From MWDV01 sp002070715 (GTDB taxonomy: Bacteria > Verrucomicrobiota > Verrucomicrobiia > Limisphaerales > MWDV01): a stretch of DNA of 64,000 nt. The position numbers and the translations under genes were made by a program. Position 1 is the stretch's first letter, and every line of letters begins with the position of its first letter. The notes beneath the pieces are model-generated. The model was not told the origin of the DNA. It worked only from the letters and a program-made list of their open reading frames with translations, and ran no database searches. Below are positions 19,830 to 28,621 of this stretch, one piece after another. The stretch covers positions 163,088 through 227,087 of the forward strand of contig DAONTI010000001.1 in NCBI GenBank assembly GCA_035411585.1, in the 5' to 3' direction.

Positions 19830-20192
19830 ATGAAGATGGAATTACGGAAAACGTTTCAGTTTGAGGCCGCGCATCTGCTGCCGCGATTGCCCAAGTCGCA
19901 CAAATGCCGGCGGCTGCACGGACACAGCTTCAAAGTGGACATCGTGATCACCGGCCCGTGCGATCCCAAGCTGGGTTGGGTGATGGATTATGCCGATATT
20001 TCAGCGGCTTTTCGCCCGTTGTGGGCCCGGCTCGACCATCGTTATCTCAACGAAATTCCCGGCTTGGAAAACCCCACCAGCGAAGCCATCGCGGCGTGGA
20101 TTTGGCGGCGGCTCAAACCCCGGCTGCCGCAACTCAGCGAAATTGTCGTGGCCGAAACCTGCACCGCGCGCTGCGTGTATCGGGGAGAATAG
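19830..20192 (+). CDS. queD: 6-carboxytetrahydropterin synthase
   Basis: A compact protein of 120 residues, the standard QueD length, that makes 6-carboxytetrahydropterin from dihydroneopterin triphosphate for queuosine synthesis. The zinc ligands and catalytic cysteine are seen in FEAAHLLPR and KCRRLHGHSF. The catalytic Asp/His pair is in LDHRYLNE and the pterin-anchoring glutamate in VAETCTARC. No other queuosine gene is adjacent. A related role in biopterin synthesis is possible but the short length and CxxxHGH motif favour QueD. Confidence 0.9.
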   Translation: MKMELRKTFQFEAAHLLPRLPKSHKCRRLHGHSFKVDIVITGPCDPKLGWVMDYADISAAFRPLWARLDHRYLNEIPGLENPTSEAIAAWIWRRLKPRLPQLSEIVVAETCTARCVYRGE

Positions 20193-20305
20193 AACCGGAC
20201 CGTAAAAAAGATGGGTGCGCGGGAAACGTACCCTCCCTTGAACGACCTCACCGTCCGGCGAATGGAAGGAGCGGTTTTTTTGGCAAACGCCCTACTCGTT
20301 CCACT

Positions 20306-21037
20306 TTACCACAATCCCCAATACAAGATGTACGAGGACGCGTAGTTGGTTTTCATCTGCCGCGCATTGCGCCACTGGACCGAGCCATCCAGGCAACCGA
20401 CATTGCCGCCAACCGCCCCCACCTGCAGGGGGGTGGTGCTCGCCCGGGTGAAAGTGGCGCCATTGACCTGAAACGGCCCGCTCTTGCAATGCGGCGCCAT
20501 GGTCAGGGTGTCACCCCAGTGATTCGCATCGGCCAGGATGTAATTGGTGCCGGCCTCGCTGGTCTTGGCGGGAGAATGCCACCATTCCCGCGCTCCCACC
20601 GCCCAACCCGTCATGTTAGCGTCGCCCAGATAATTGTACCCGACCAAGTAGCCCCACCGGCCGTCATAACGCGGCTGGGTGCCAAACGTGAAATTGGGGC
20701 AATCCATGACCCGCACGTTGCCCGAATACAGGACCATGTTGGTGTAGCTCGCGCTGGCAATGCGCAGAGAATGCCATTGACCGTTGTTGTCGCGTCCCGT
20801 GGGCACGCGGTCTTGAAAGTCGTTGCCATAAATATGCACGGTCAACGCCGCCTGGCGCATGTTGCTCTTGCAGGAAACACGCCTGGCTTTTTCCTTGGCC
20901 GAAGACAGGGCGGGCAAGAGCATCGCCGCGAGGATGGCGATAATGGCAATGACCACGAGCAGTTCGATGAGGGTAAAGGCGCGCCCGGCCCCGGTGCCGT
21001 CGCCCGGCCGGTCCGCCGATAGGATTGGCTTCATCAT
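20306..21037 (-). CDS. Pseudopilin-like secreted protein with type IV prepilin N-terminus
   Basis: The start MMKPILSADRP at 21037 gives 243 residues. A prepilin-type segment, AFTLIELLVVIAIIAIL, follows a short basic leader and should be cleaved by prepilin peptidase before the FTLIE phenylalanine. The C-terminal domain ends with GNVGCLDGSVQW, similar to the H-x-DG closing motif of the abundant pseudopilin-like families of Verrucomicrobia and Planctomycetes. The gene is alone on the minus strand, divergent from the PEP-CTERM gene, with no pilus assembly genes around. Its role is unknown. Confidence 0.8.
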   Translation of the reverse strand: MMKPILSADRPGDGTGAGRAFTLIELLVVIAIIAILAAMLLPALSSAKEKARRVSCKSNMRQAALTVHIYGNDFQDRVPTGRDNNGQWHSLRIASASYTNMVLYSGNVRVMDCPNFTFGTQPRYDGRWGYLVGYNYLGDANMTGWAVGAREWWHSPAKTSEAGTNYILADANHWGDTLTMAPHCKSGPFQVNGATFTRASTTPLQVGAVGGNVGCLDGSVQWRNARQMKTNYASSYILYWGLW

Positions 21038-21319
21038 AGCGCCACTATTCTGCCGCCGCCCGCGAAGCGCAATCCAAAAAAAAATGGCGGGAAAACACCG
21101 CCGGATGGCCGCCGGCACTCGTCTCCGCCGCCGGAAATTGGCGACCCGCAAAATCTCGGCTTCCTTGCCGGTTGCCCGGGGTTTACGACCGGAAATAAAG
21201 ATTCAGATTTGCATAAAAAAAGCTTGCCATGTCCGGGGCAAATGAATTAAGAAACTCCCAGTCGGTTGTTTTGGGCGCGTCGCAGGAGCCGATGCGCGAA
21301 TGAAAGAATGACTGGAATC

Positions 21320-22240
21320 ATGAAAAAAAACCTAGTGAAAAATAATCTCCTTGGCCGGCGCCACCCGTTTTCCTGTGGGCTGATTGCCGCGTTCGCCTTG
21401 GGCGCGTTCGTCACGCACGGCTTCGCCGCCGCGTACATGTGGAATTTTGACGCCGGCGATCTGACCGCGGCCTATGGCAACGGCGAGCTGGTTTACTTCC
21501 ATGCCGACACAGAGGGAGTGACCGGGTTCGGCAGCACCGGAGGCGCCATCCCCAACATCAACGGCCAAACGGCCAATTACATGTACGTTCCCGCGTTTGG
21601 CCCGACCAATTTCGGGTACCAACTCTGGCTGCATGATTCGGGCCCCAATGGCGGGGATCCGGACTATATCCGGCAATACACCATCATCTTCGACGTTTAC
21701 GTTCCCGAACCACTGAACTGGCTGCCGTTCTTTAACACCAACCCTTGGAACAAGAACGATGCCGAATTCTATCTCCGAAACAACGGGTCCATCGGCCTCG
21801 ATCCGGGGGCGGGGGGTAATACTGGCACGGGCTATTCGCCCGGCGGGGTCGTCGCTGCGAACACTTGGCACCGGATTGCCTTTGCGGCGGACTTTGAAGC
21901 CGGGACGGTGGCGTACTATGTGGATGGACAACAGGTCCATTACAAAGACAACTTGACTGCCGCCGTGCGCTCGAAATACAGCCTGTATTCAAACGTACCA
22001 GATAATGAGGGAGAAGACCCCTATCCCTCGTTCGCACTGTTTAATAACAACTACCCCAACCAATACAAACATGAGCTTTATGTGAACAGCATCGCCGTGG
22101 CGGACTGGACGCTTTCCCTGGAGGACATGGCCGGCTTGGGCGGGGCGAATGCGGCGGGTATTTTAATTCCTGAACCCTCGTCGCTGGCGCTCGCGGCGTT
22201 GGGATTGGTGACCCTCCTCGGTTTCCGGCGCCAGCGGTAA
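21320..22240 (+). CDS. PEP-CTERM sorted protein with concanavalin-like domain
   Basis: From MKKNLVKNN the protein has 306 residues; an ATG at 21308 would add four. A signal peptide ends near HGFAAA. The body is a beta-rich domain starting MWNFDAGDLTAAYG. The C-terminus has the PEP-CTERM signal: IPEPSS, a hydrophobic helix (LALAALGLVTLLG) and a basic end FRRQR, the recognition tag for exosortase sorting. The same domain, recognisable by RQYTIIFDVYVPE and ANTWHRIAFA, recurs inside the 1842-residue protein at 28622-34150. A strong terminator follows at 22269-22296. Confidence 0.85.
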   Translation: MKKNLVKNNLLGRRHPFSCGLIAAFALGAFVTHGFAAAYMWNFDAGDLTAAYGNGELVYFHADTEGVTGFGSTGGAIPNINGQTANYMYVPAFGPTNFGYQLWLHDSGPNGGDPDYIRQYTIIFDVYVPEPLNWLPFFNTNPWNKNDAEFYLRNNGSIGLDPGAGGNTGTGYSPGGVVAANTWHRIAFAADFEAGTVAYYVDGQQVHYKDNLTAAVRSKYSLYSNVPDNEGEDPYPSFALFNNNYPNQYKHELYVNSIAVADWTLSLEDMAGLGGANAAGILIPEPSSLALAALGLVTLLGFRRQR

Positions 22241-22268
22241 ACCGGTTGGTTCCCGGTATATGCTTCAA

Positions 22269-22296
22269 AAACGGGCTCTGACCGGGCCCGTTTTTT
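22269..22296 (+). terminator. Rho-independent terminator after the PEP-CTERM gene
   Basis: AACGGGC pairs with GCCCGTT around a nine-base loop and is followed by a run of six T. It lies 29 bp after the stop codon at 22240. Confidence 0.85.
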
Positions 22297-22370
22297 GTTG
22301 TGCGGGATGAAGCGTCCACGCCGGCCATCACATCCCACAGCTTAGCCGGAACGATTCGATTAGAGTTTGG

Positions 22371-22512
22371 GTGGAACGGGCCACTGGCCCGTTCTGTCGG
22401 GCTACCAGCCCGACAGTCGAACGTAAAGAGTGCGAACCCAATGGTGTGCGATCTCCGTGCGCTCGGCTGGGCGGCAGGTTGCCGCCCAGAACGGCCAGGT
22501 TGGCCGTTCCAC
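22371..22512. repeat. Structured repeat element A: four perfect hairpins within outer arms
   Basis: Four adjacent stems are visible. They are GAACGGGCCA/TGGCCCGTTC (22374-22394), CTGTCGGGCT/AGCCCGACAG (22394-22416), CTGGCGGCA-type CTGGGCGGCA/TGCCGCCCAG (22467-22489) and GAACGGCCA/TGGCCGTTC (22489-22509). Loops are only one to three bases (c, acc, ggt, ggt). The first and last nine bases, GTGGAACGG and CCGTTCCAC, are themselves inverted repeats, so the whole 142 bp could fold as one multibranched structure. Similar clusters occur at 24271-24296 and 53839-53912. Confidence 0.8.
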
Positions 22513-22862
22513 TTGGATCAACTGCATCGTTCCGGCTTAGGGAAACTCCTCGCATCCCGATGCGCAAACCAATCGTCGGCACGCTGGCGGGAAGCAGGGA
22601 TGAAGCCATCTCGCAAGGCAAGGCCGCGTGCCCTTCCCCCGCTCTATTCCTTCCCCGTCTCCTATTGGAGAGTCCTAGGCGCCGGTCGGGAGGAGAATTA
22701 GTTTTTGGTCAGTTTATGGAAAGGAGAACTAAAACCATTACCCAGAGACTCTTGGTCCCGGCAATCGCTCCTTCCCGTCGGGTTATTTTACTTGCTTCTT
22801 TCCGGAAACAGTTGAAAGCTATTCCCGCGGCGGTCAACCGCCAAGCAACCGATTACTCTGAA

Positions 22863-23660
22863 ATGAATGATCACCGAAGAACCCCGAATCCCCGTCGGAA
22901 AATCCCAGGGTTTACGCTCATCGAATTGCTTGTGGTGATTGCCATCATCGCCATCCTGGCCTCCATGCTGTTGCCGGCCCTGGCCAAGGCGAAAGGCAAA
23001 GCCCACCAAATCCAGTGCGCCAGCAACCAAAAACAACTGGCCCTGGCGGTGCAGATGTACAGCAGCGATTTTGGCGACTGGTTTCCGCCGATGCAGGAGT
23101 TGCTCCCGGCCGGATACGAAACCAGTTGGCGCTCCTACCTCTTTCCGTACGTGGGGAAGAACCCCCGCGTTTATGATTGCCCGACGGAAAAGGAGGAGGT
23201 GTATGCGTTGGGCGCGCGGGTCGCGCCCAAGGTGCCGATTCCGGCGTTGGCGGGACAGGCGCTCAGCGGCGAGATTGAACTTTTGAGCGGCTTGGGCGCG
23301 GTCAATGTGCATTGGACCGACGCCAACTCCACCCCGCCGTTCGGCCGCCCGAGAGGCTATGAGAACAATATGGGTCGGTGGTCGCGGGTGGAGAAACCCG
23401 CTTTGTTGATCCTGTTTGGGGACGGACACAGCGACATCAATAAAATCTGGCCCAATGACCGGTGGTGGATTTGGAAAGAAATGGGGAGCGCAGCCAGCGC
23501 GGGGTTTAATCGCGCCGCGCAACGCGATCCGGGGGCGTTCCGGCACAATCAACGCTCGAACTACACCTTTGCCGATGGCCGGGTGCAATTGCTCGACCCG
23601 GGCAAAATTCCGTGCAATCGCGAGGAATGCTGGTGGTCCGCCAAAGCGCGCCCCCATTGA
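22863..23660 (+). CDS. Pseudopilin-like secreted protein with type IV prepilin N-terminus
   Basis: The start MNDHRRTPNP gives 265 residues. After a basic leader comes GFTLIELLVVIAIIAIL, a classic prepilin cleavage site and membrane helix, followed by LLPALAKAKGKAHQIQC. The C-terminal half contains RHNQRSNYTFADGRVQLLDP, the H-x-N-x-DG closing pattern of this protein class. It is the second such protein in 3 kb. A small membrane-anchored protein gene follows after 35 bp and is probably co-transcribed. No secretion ATPase is near, so the machinery must be encoded elsewhere. Confidence 0.82.
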   Translation: MNDHRRTPNPRRKIPGFTLIELLVVIAIIAILASMLLPALAKAKGKAHQIQCASNQKQLALAVQMYSSDFGDWFPPMQELLPAGYETSWRSYLFPYVGKNPRVYDCPTEKEEVYALGARVAPKVPIPALAGQALSGEIELLSGLGAVNVHWTDANSTPPFGRPRGYENNMGRWSRVEKPALLILFGDGHSDINKIWPNDRWWIWKEMGSAASAGFNRAAQRDPGAFRHNQRSNYTFADGRVQLLDPGKIPCNREECWWSAKARPH

Positions 23661-23695
23661 AGCCCGCCCGCACTGGATCCCCGACGGGACGCGCC

Positions 23696-24205
23696 ATGAA
23701 CAAATCCAAAACGATTCAAATCGGACTGGCGGTGGTGTTGCTGGCCGGAGCGGGCATGCTGACAGTCCGTTTTCTGCGGAACGAACGCGACGCCAGCGAA
23801 GGCCAGGTGTATTACTATGATTTGAGCGAACAGAAGCTTTTTGCGGCCCCGCGAAACGCCGTGCCCCCCATCCGGGGGCTCAATGACGATGAAGCCGACG
23901 CCGTGCGCGCGGTGGTCGTTTCGCCCACGGGCAATCCCCGGGAAAAGAAGAACATCCGCATTGCTTACCTGGAAAAATACACGCCCGAGTTGAAGGCCAA
24001 AATCGAGGCGTTGCGGCGCGCCGAAGCCGCGGGACAATCCACCATCGGCATCATCGGCCATGGCATGGTGCCCCAAAACACGTTGGTGCGCCGGGTGACG
24101 GATGACCAATGGGTGCCGCTGACCTCGCCCGCCGGGGAACGAATCGTCAGCGAGTGGAACGTGCCCGGCCCCGATGGACGCTATCCGGTGGTATGCGCCC
24201 CGTAA
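23696..24205 (+). CDS. Hypothetical membrane-anchored protein
   Basis: This 169-residue protein starts MNKSKTIQIGLAVVLLAGAG, an N-terminal helix that is either an uncleaved anchor or a signal. The rest is soluble, contains a charged helical stretch (YLEKYTPELKAKIEALRRAE) and a conserved-looking IIGHGMVPQNTLVRRV block. I do not recognise a family. Its position 35 bp after a pseudopilin gene on the same strand suggests joint expression and perhaps a role with the pseudopilin at the envelope. Confidence 0.6.
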   Translation: MNKSKTIQIGLAVVLLAGAGMLTVRFLRNERDASEGQVYYYDLSEQKLFAAPRNAVPPIRGLNDDEADAVRAVVVSPTGNPREKKNIRIAYLEKYTPELKAKIEALRRAEAAGQSTIGIIGHGMVPQNTLVRRVTDDQWVPLTSPAGERIVSEWNVPGPDGRYPVVCAP

Positions 24206-24270
24206 TCCTGCAATGCCATCCCGATTGCGTCACCAGCTATGAAGATGGATTCAAAACGTCGCGCACCGCT

Positions 24271-24296
24271 GGCTGGCTGGAGAGCCAGCCGGTTCG
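24271..24296. repeat. Structured repeat element B: two adjacent hairpins
   Basis: GGCTGGCT pairs with AGCCAGCC around ggag, directly followed by GTTCGC/GCGAAC around a single a. The positions are approximate to a few bases. It lies about 65 bp after the stop at 24205, in the 270-bp gap before the LamG protein gene. No U-tract follows. The small loops and side-by-side arrangement resemble element A, but outer arms are not evident. Confidence 0.6.
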
Positions 24297-24475
24297 CAGC
24301 GAACGCCCGTCCCCAAAACCAAAGCGGCCATCTGATCGGAAAACTGCCCCAGGGCATTCCCCAGCTGATGCGGCCTCTTATTGATTGACTCTTTTTCCTG
24401 AAAAAATTATCTTTTACCCGTCGCGCAACCGAATTCAGTTAGCATCACGAAACGAACAAAAAACCCGTCAGACCT

Positions 24476-27400
24476 ATGAAAACAAACGCACTTCGCCACC
24501 TCTGTTTCGGCGCCGCCATCGCCGCCCTGGCTTTAACGGCCCCCGTTTCCTCCGCCCAAACGCTCAACGACGGCTTGATCTTCTATGCACCGTTTTCCAG
24601 TTCGCTTGACGACGTGGCGGGCGGCCGCGTCGGCCAGATTCTCAGCCCCCCAACCTTGCATCCCTCCGGCGGGGTGGGCAACGGAGGTTATGTGCAGCTC
24701 CAGAATGACGTCTTTGCCGATGAACAAGTGGTGTGGTATGAGGATCCCACCCCCGCCACCACCGATTTTTCCTTCCAAATCTGGGTGCGGGCAGGAGATG
24801 CCTATTCGGTGTGGAATTTGCAGAAGGACGTTGATTTTGCTTTCGCCGCCAACAAGGACTGGGGTGCCGGACCGAACGTCGGTTGGGTGCTGGCCCGGCA
24901 AGACGGCGATGACGACGGGGACAAGTTTCAATGGAACCTAAACACCGTAGGCGGCACGCGCAAGGACCTCGATTTGCGGGCGGCGCCCAGTGTGGTTTTT
25001 GATGGCGACTGGCACCAAATTCTTGTCACCTATCAACGCGACGGCCAGGCGAGGTTCTACCGGGACGGCGTCGCCATCGCGGCGGTGGACATTTCCGCCA
25101 ATACGGGGAGCATCCGCCCCACGCTGGGCACCTGGGTCACCAACAACATCCTCGCGCTCGGACAGGATGCCACGCTGCGTTTTTATCACGCGACGGATCC
25201 CTATAACGTCTCCAGTTACAACGGGGATCTCGACGAAGCCGCCATGTGGGATCGAGTCCTGACGCCGGAAGAAGCCGCCGCCGCCTATCTTAAGGGCAAA
25301 AACGGAGTGAATTGGAACAGTGCGCAGGCCCTGGTTTTCGTTCAACAGCCCGTGGGCGGCACCCGTTATGCCAGCGATACGTTCCCCCTTTCCTGTACGG
25401 TCGCCAGCGATCGCGGGCCGGTGTCGTACCAATGGTACAAAGACGGCAACCCCATCGCCAACGCCACCAACCGCACCCTGCTCCTGACCGATCTTACCGC
25501 CGGGCAGGCCAACTACACGGTCGTGGCCCGCGACCCGGTGGGCAGCGTGACCAGCACCCCGGCCACCGTCCGGGTGCTTTCCACCGCGAACATCACCGAG
25601 GCGCTGGCCGTGTATTTGAACTTTGATGACAACATTGACGCCCAGGGCAGCGCGACCATTTATCCCAACCCCACCGGCAATGATCCCAATCCAAAATACG
25701 CCGCCGGGCGGGTGGGCCAGGCCGCCGACTTTAATAACGACGCCTCCGGCTCCGGCATTCCCACCGATTGGGTCCTTTCCCTGGGCGACATTGAATGGAT
25801 TTACACCAACAACTGGACGTTCTCGCTCTGGGTCAATATGGAAAACAATTTGTGGGGCGGCTTGTTGGGCAATAAAAATTGGAGCAGCGGCGAAAACCTG
25901 GGCTGGGTTTTCTCGCCGCACAACAACGACTTGGTGAATTATAAAGCCAAAGGCGGGCCGCGCCGGGACTTCGGCGGGGTGAATGTCCGCGACGGCGTCT
26001 GGCATCATGTCGTGGGGGTGTTCAACCGTGATCTGAACATGGTTTACGTTTATGTGGACGGCAATCTGAGCAGTTCCGCCTCCCTGGGCCAGACCGGCTG
26101 GGAAACATTAACCCCCGACAACCTCTATCCCAACGACACGCTCGTGGGCGGCAGCGGCAACGGGCCGTACGCGGGCAAAGGCCGGATTGATGACCTGGGC
26201 CTTTGGACGCGCACCCTGACGCCCGGGGAAATTTTTGCGATTTATGAGCAGGGCACCGCGGGCAAGCCGTTGACGACGGCGGTGGCCGTCACCAGCCCCA
26301 ACATCACCAGCCATCCGCGCGGACGCACCGTTTACGAGGGGCAACAAGTCACGCTGACGGGGACGGCGGTGGGATCGGCGCCGCTGGCTTATCAGTGGTT
26401 CCGGGACGGCAATGCGGTGGCCGAGGCGACGACGGCGGCTTTGCAGTTTGTCCCCATTACCTTGGATGACTCCGGAGATTACACCCTGGTTGTCACCAAT
26501 CGTTTCGGCGCCGTCACCAGCGAGGTCGCCACCGTGACGGTCCGCGCCATTACCGACATCACCTCGGGTTTGACGGTCTATTTGAATTTGGATGACAACC
26601 TGCAAGGGGCGGCTGGCACGACGCACTCGGGTACCCCGATTGGAAACCAACCCACACCGAAATATGTGGACGGTCAGATCGGTCGCGCCGCCAGCTTTGA
26701 CAACGACAGCACCGATGGCCCTCCCAGTGACTGGGCCGTCTCCCTGGGGAACATCGAATCCCTATACGCGGGCAGTTGGAGTTGCTCGCTGTGGGTCCGG
26801 GCCACCAAAGGCAACGATGGCGCGCTCATCGGGAACAAGGATTGGAACGACGGCAGCAATATCGGATGGGTCTTCGTGCCCACCCGCGTCCGCGCTTTCA
26901 ATTTCCGCGCGGAAGGCGGGCCCACCCGGATGGATATTGGCACCGTGAACACCCTGGATGGTCAATGGCATCACGTGGTCGCAACCTTTGACCGGGAGAT
27001 CAACCGGGTTCATTACTACGTGGATGGCTTTCTGAATTATTCCACCAACCTGGCCGTGACCGGCATGGAATCCCTGACGCCCGCCAACTTCCCCAATGAT
27101 ACGTTGATTGGCGGCAGCGGCAACGGCCGGTGGAGCGGCGCCGGGTTCGTGGACGACGTGGGCCTCTGGGAACGGCCGCTGAGTGGACAAGAAGTCATGG
27201 CGATCTATACGCAGGGATTGCAACGCGAGCCCTTGACCACCGCCGGACCGCAGGCCTATGTCCCCTTGATTTTGGCCCCGCCCCCCAGCCGGACCTGCGT
27301 GGCCGGGGTCCGCTCTGTCTTTACTGTGGGGGCGGTCGGCAGCCCGCCGTTGACTTATCAGTGGTACCGCAACGGAGTCAGTTTGGCGGGACAAACGCAG

Positions 27401-28435
27401 GCAAACCTGGAGTGGCTGACCACACCGGCGGACGCGGGAGCGGAGTTTACGGTGGTGGTGGGCAACGCTTACGGTTCGGTCACCAGCACTCCGCCGGCCA
27501 TCCTCACGGTGACCCCCGCCCCCGCGGCGGTGACCAACGGATTGGTGGTTTATCTAAACTTCGATAACAACATCCAAGGGCAGGCGGGCACGACGGTTCA
27601 CGGTACGGCCATCGGCAACGTGGGCCAGGAAAAATACACGACGGGCGTGGTGGGCAGCGCGGCAGCGCAGTTTGATAACGAGCCTATCAATGAGCCCATC
27701 GTAACCGATTGGGCCATCTCGCTGGGCGATATCGAGTGGCTCTACGCCGGGAGCTTCAGCTTCGCCCTTTGGGTCAAAACCACGGATACCTACGGCACCC
27801 TCCTGGGCAACAAGAGTTGGCTCTCCGGCACCAACGTCGGCTGGTGCATCAGCCAGTACCGCAACCCCAACTGGTTGAACTACCGGGCGGAAGGCGTCTT
27901 GCGCCGTGATATAGGCAACTCCCCCTGGGCGGATGATCAATGGCACCACGTGGCCGCAGTCTTCCACCGCGAAGGCAACCGCGTGTTCACTTATGTGGAC
28001 GGCAACCTGACGGCGCACCACAGTATCGGGAACACGGGATACGAGGGCCTGACGCCCACGGACATCATGACGACGCTGGTCGGCAGCAGCGGCGATACGC
28101 ACGACAGCAGTTTCGGTTCGGTGGATGATCTCGGGATGTGGGCCCGACCGTTGGGTGAAGCCGAAGTTCTGGCCATCTATCAAGCCGGACAGCAAGGCAA
28201 GCCGCTGACCGAAGCGCAGGTCGCCCTCGGGCCGCCAACCCTCGGCATCACCGCCGACGCCGACGCCATTACGTTGATCTTCCCGGTTTGGGCGGCGGAC
28301 TACACGCTGGAATCCAGCGCGTCCCTCACCGGGACATGGACTGAGGTCACGGCGGCGCGCTCCGAAGTTGACGAACAGATTCACGTCACGGTCCCGCGGG
28401 GTCCGGGAGCGCAGTTCTTCCGGTTGGTGCGCTAA
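24476..28435 (+). CDS. Large secreted protein of four LamG and three Ig-like domains
   Basis: The 1319-residue product has a signal peptide cleaved near VSSAQ. LamG/concanavalin domains lie at about residues 33-278, 372-602, 695-922 and 1020-1247. The last three each open with a near-identical 'VYLNFDDNI'-type strand and contain a GNKNWSSG-like loop. Ig-like domains at about 285-368, 607-692 and 929-1012 show the YQWYKDGN and YTVVARD strands. The C-terminus (about 1255-1319) is a small beta module with LESSASLTGTWTEV and a final FFRLVR, seen at the ends of many verrucomicrobial exported proteins. The role is probably extracellular adhesion or glycan binding; no catalytic motif is seen. Confidence 0.85.
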   Translation: MKTNALRHLCFGAAIAALALTAPVSSAQTLNDGLIFYAPFSSSLDDVAGGRVGQILSPPTLHPSGGVGNGGYVQLQNDVFADEQVVWYEDPTPATTDFSFQIWVRAGDAYSVWNLQKDVDFAFAANKDWGAGPNVGWVLARQDGDDDGDKFQWNLNTVGGTRKDLDLRAAPSVVFDGDWHQILVTYQRDGQARFYRDGVAIAAVDISANTGSIRPTLGTWVTNNILALGQDATLRFYHATDPYNVSSYNGDLDEAAMWDRVLTPEEAAAAYLKGKNGVNWNSAQALVFVQQPVGGTRYASDTFPLSCTVASDRGPVSYQWYKDGNPIANATNRTLLLTDLTAGQANYTVVARDPVGSVTSTPATVRVLSTANITEALAVYLNFDDNIDAQGSATIYPNPTGNDPNPKYAAGRVGQAADFNNDASGSGIPTDWVLSLGDIEWIYTNNWTFSLWVNMENNLWGGLLGNKNWSSGENLGWVFSPHNNDLVNYKAKGGPRRDFGGVNVRDGVWHHVVGVFNRDLNMVYVYVDGNLSSSASLGQTGWETLTPDNLYPNDTLVGGSGNGPYAGKGRIDDLGLWTRTLTPGEIFAIYEQGTAGKPLTTAVAVTSPNITSHPRGRTVYEGQQVTLTGTAVGSAPLAYQWFRDGNAVAEATTAALQFVPITLDDSGDYTLVVTNRFGAVTSEVATVTVRAITDITSGLTVYLNLDDNLQGAAGTTHSGTPIGNQPTPKYVDGQIGRAASFDNDSTDGPPSDWAVSLGNIESLYAGSWSCSLWVRATKGNDGALIGNKDWNDGSNIGWVFVPTRVRAFNFRAEGGPTRMDIGTVNTLDGQWHHVVATFDREINRVHYYVDGFLNYSTNLAVTGMESLTPANFPNDTLIGGSGNGRWSGAGFVDDVGLWERPLSGQEVMAIYTQGLQREPLTTAGPQAYVPLILAPPPSRTCVAGVRSVFTVGAVGSPPLTYQWYRNGVSLAGQTQANLEWLTTPADAGAEFTVVVGNAYGSVTSTPPAILTVTPAPAAVTNGLVVYLNFDNNIQGQAGTTVHGTAIGNVGQEKYTTGVVGSAAAQFDNEPINEPIVTDWAISLGDIEWLYAGSFSFALWVKTTDTYGTLLGNKSWLSGTNVGWCISQYRNPNWLNYRAEGVLRRDIGNSPWADDQWHHVAAVFHREGNRVFTYVDGNLTAHHSIGNTGYEGLTPTDIMTTLVGSSGDTHDSSFGSVDDLGMWARPLGEAEVLAIYQAGQQGKPLTEAQVALGPPTLGITADADAITLIFPVWAADYTLESSASLTGTWTEVTAARSEVDEQIHVTVPRGPGAQFFRLVR

Positions 28436-28454
28436 AACCTGATTGCGGTTGGCG

Positions 28455-28496
28455 AATGGCTGGCTCGGCGTTCAAACCCGGACCAGCCATTTTCTT
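28455..28496 (+). terminator. Likely rho-independent terminator after the LamG/Ig protein gene
   Basis: AATGGCTGG at 28455-28463 pairs with CCAGCCATT at 28483-28491 and is followed by a T-rich stretch (TTTCTTT). The loop of 19 bases is long, so efficiency is uncertain. Confidence 0.6.
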
Positions 28497-28621
28497 TGAA
28501 TCCGCCCGCGCGACAATTCACGGTCTCCGGATGGAGTAAACCGAATTCTGCATCTCTCTCCCCCACCCTTTAACCTTGGCCCCGGGATTCGAATGTTGGA
28601 TCCTGCTCCCGCGAGGAAGGT

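Larger units (their letters stand above)
22241..22862. other. Long intergenic region (622 bp) with a terminator and a hairpin cluster
   Basis: The left end holds the terminator of the PEP-CTERM gene. The middle holds the four-hairpin element at 22371-22512. A frame is open from 22371 into the next gene, but its translation shows no family features before MNDHRRTPNP, so I do not extend that gene. Nothing is recognised from 22513 to 22862. Confidence 0.6.

Noticed and set aside
22371..22862. N-terminal extension of the pseudopilin gene
   Set aside because: The extension runs through the hairpin cluster and lacks coding character; a basic leader directly before the prepilin segment fits the start at 22863.
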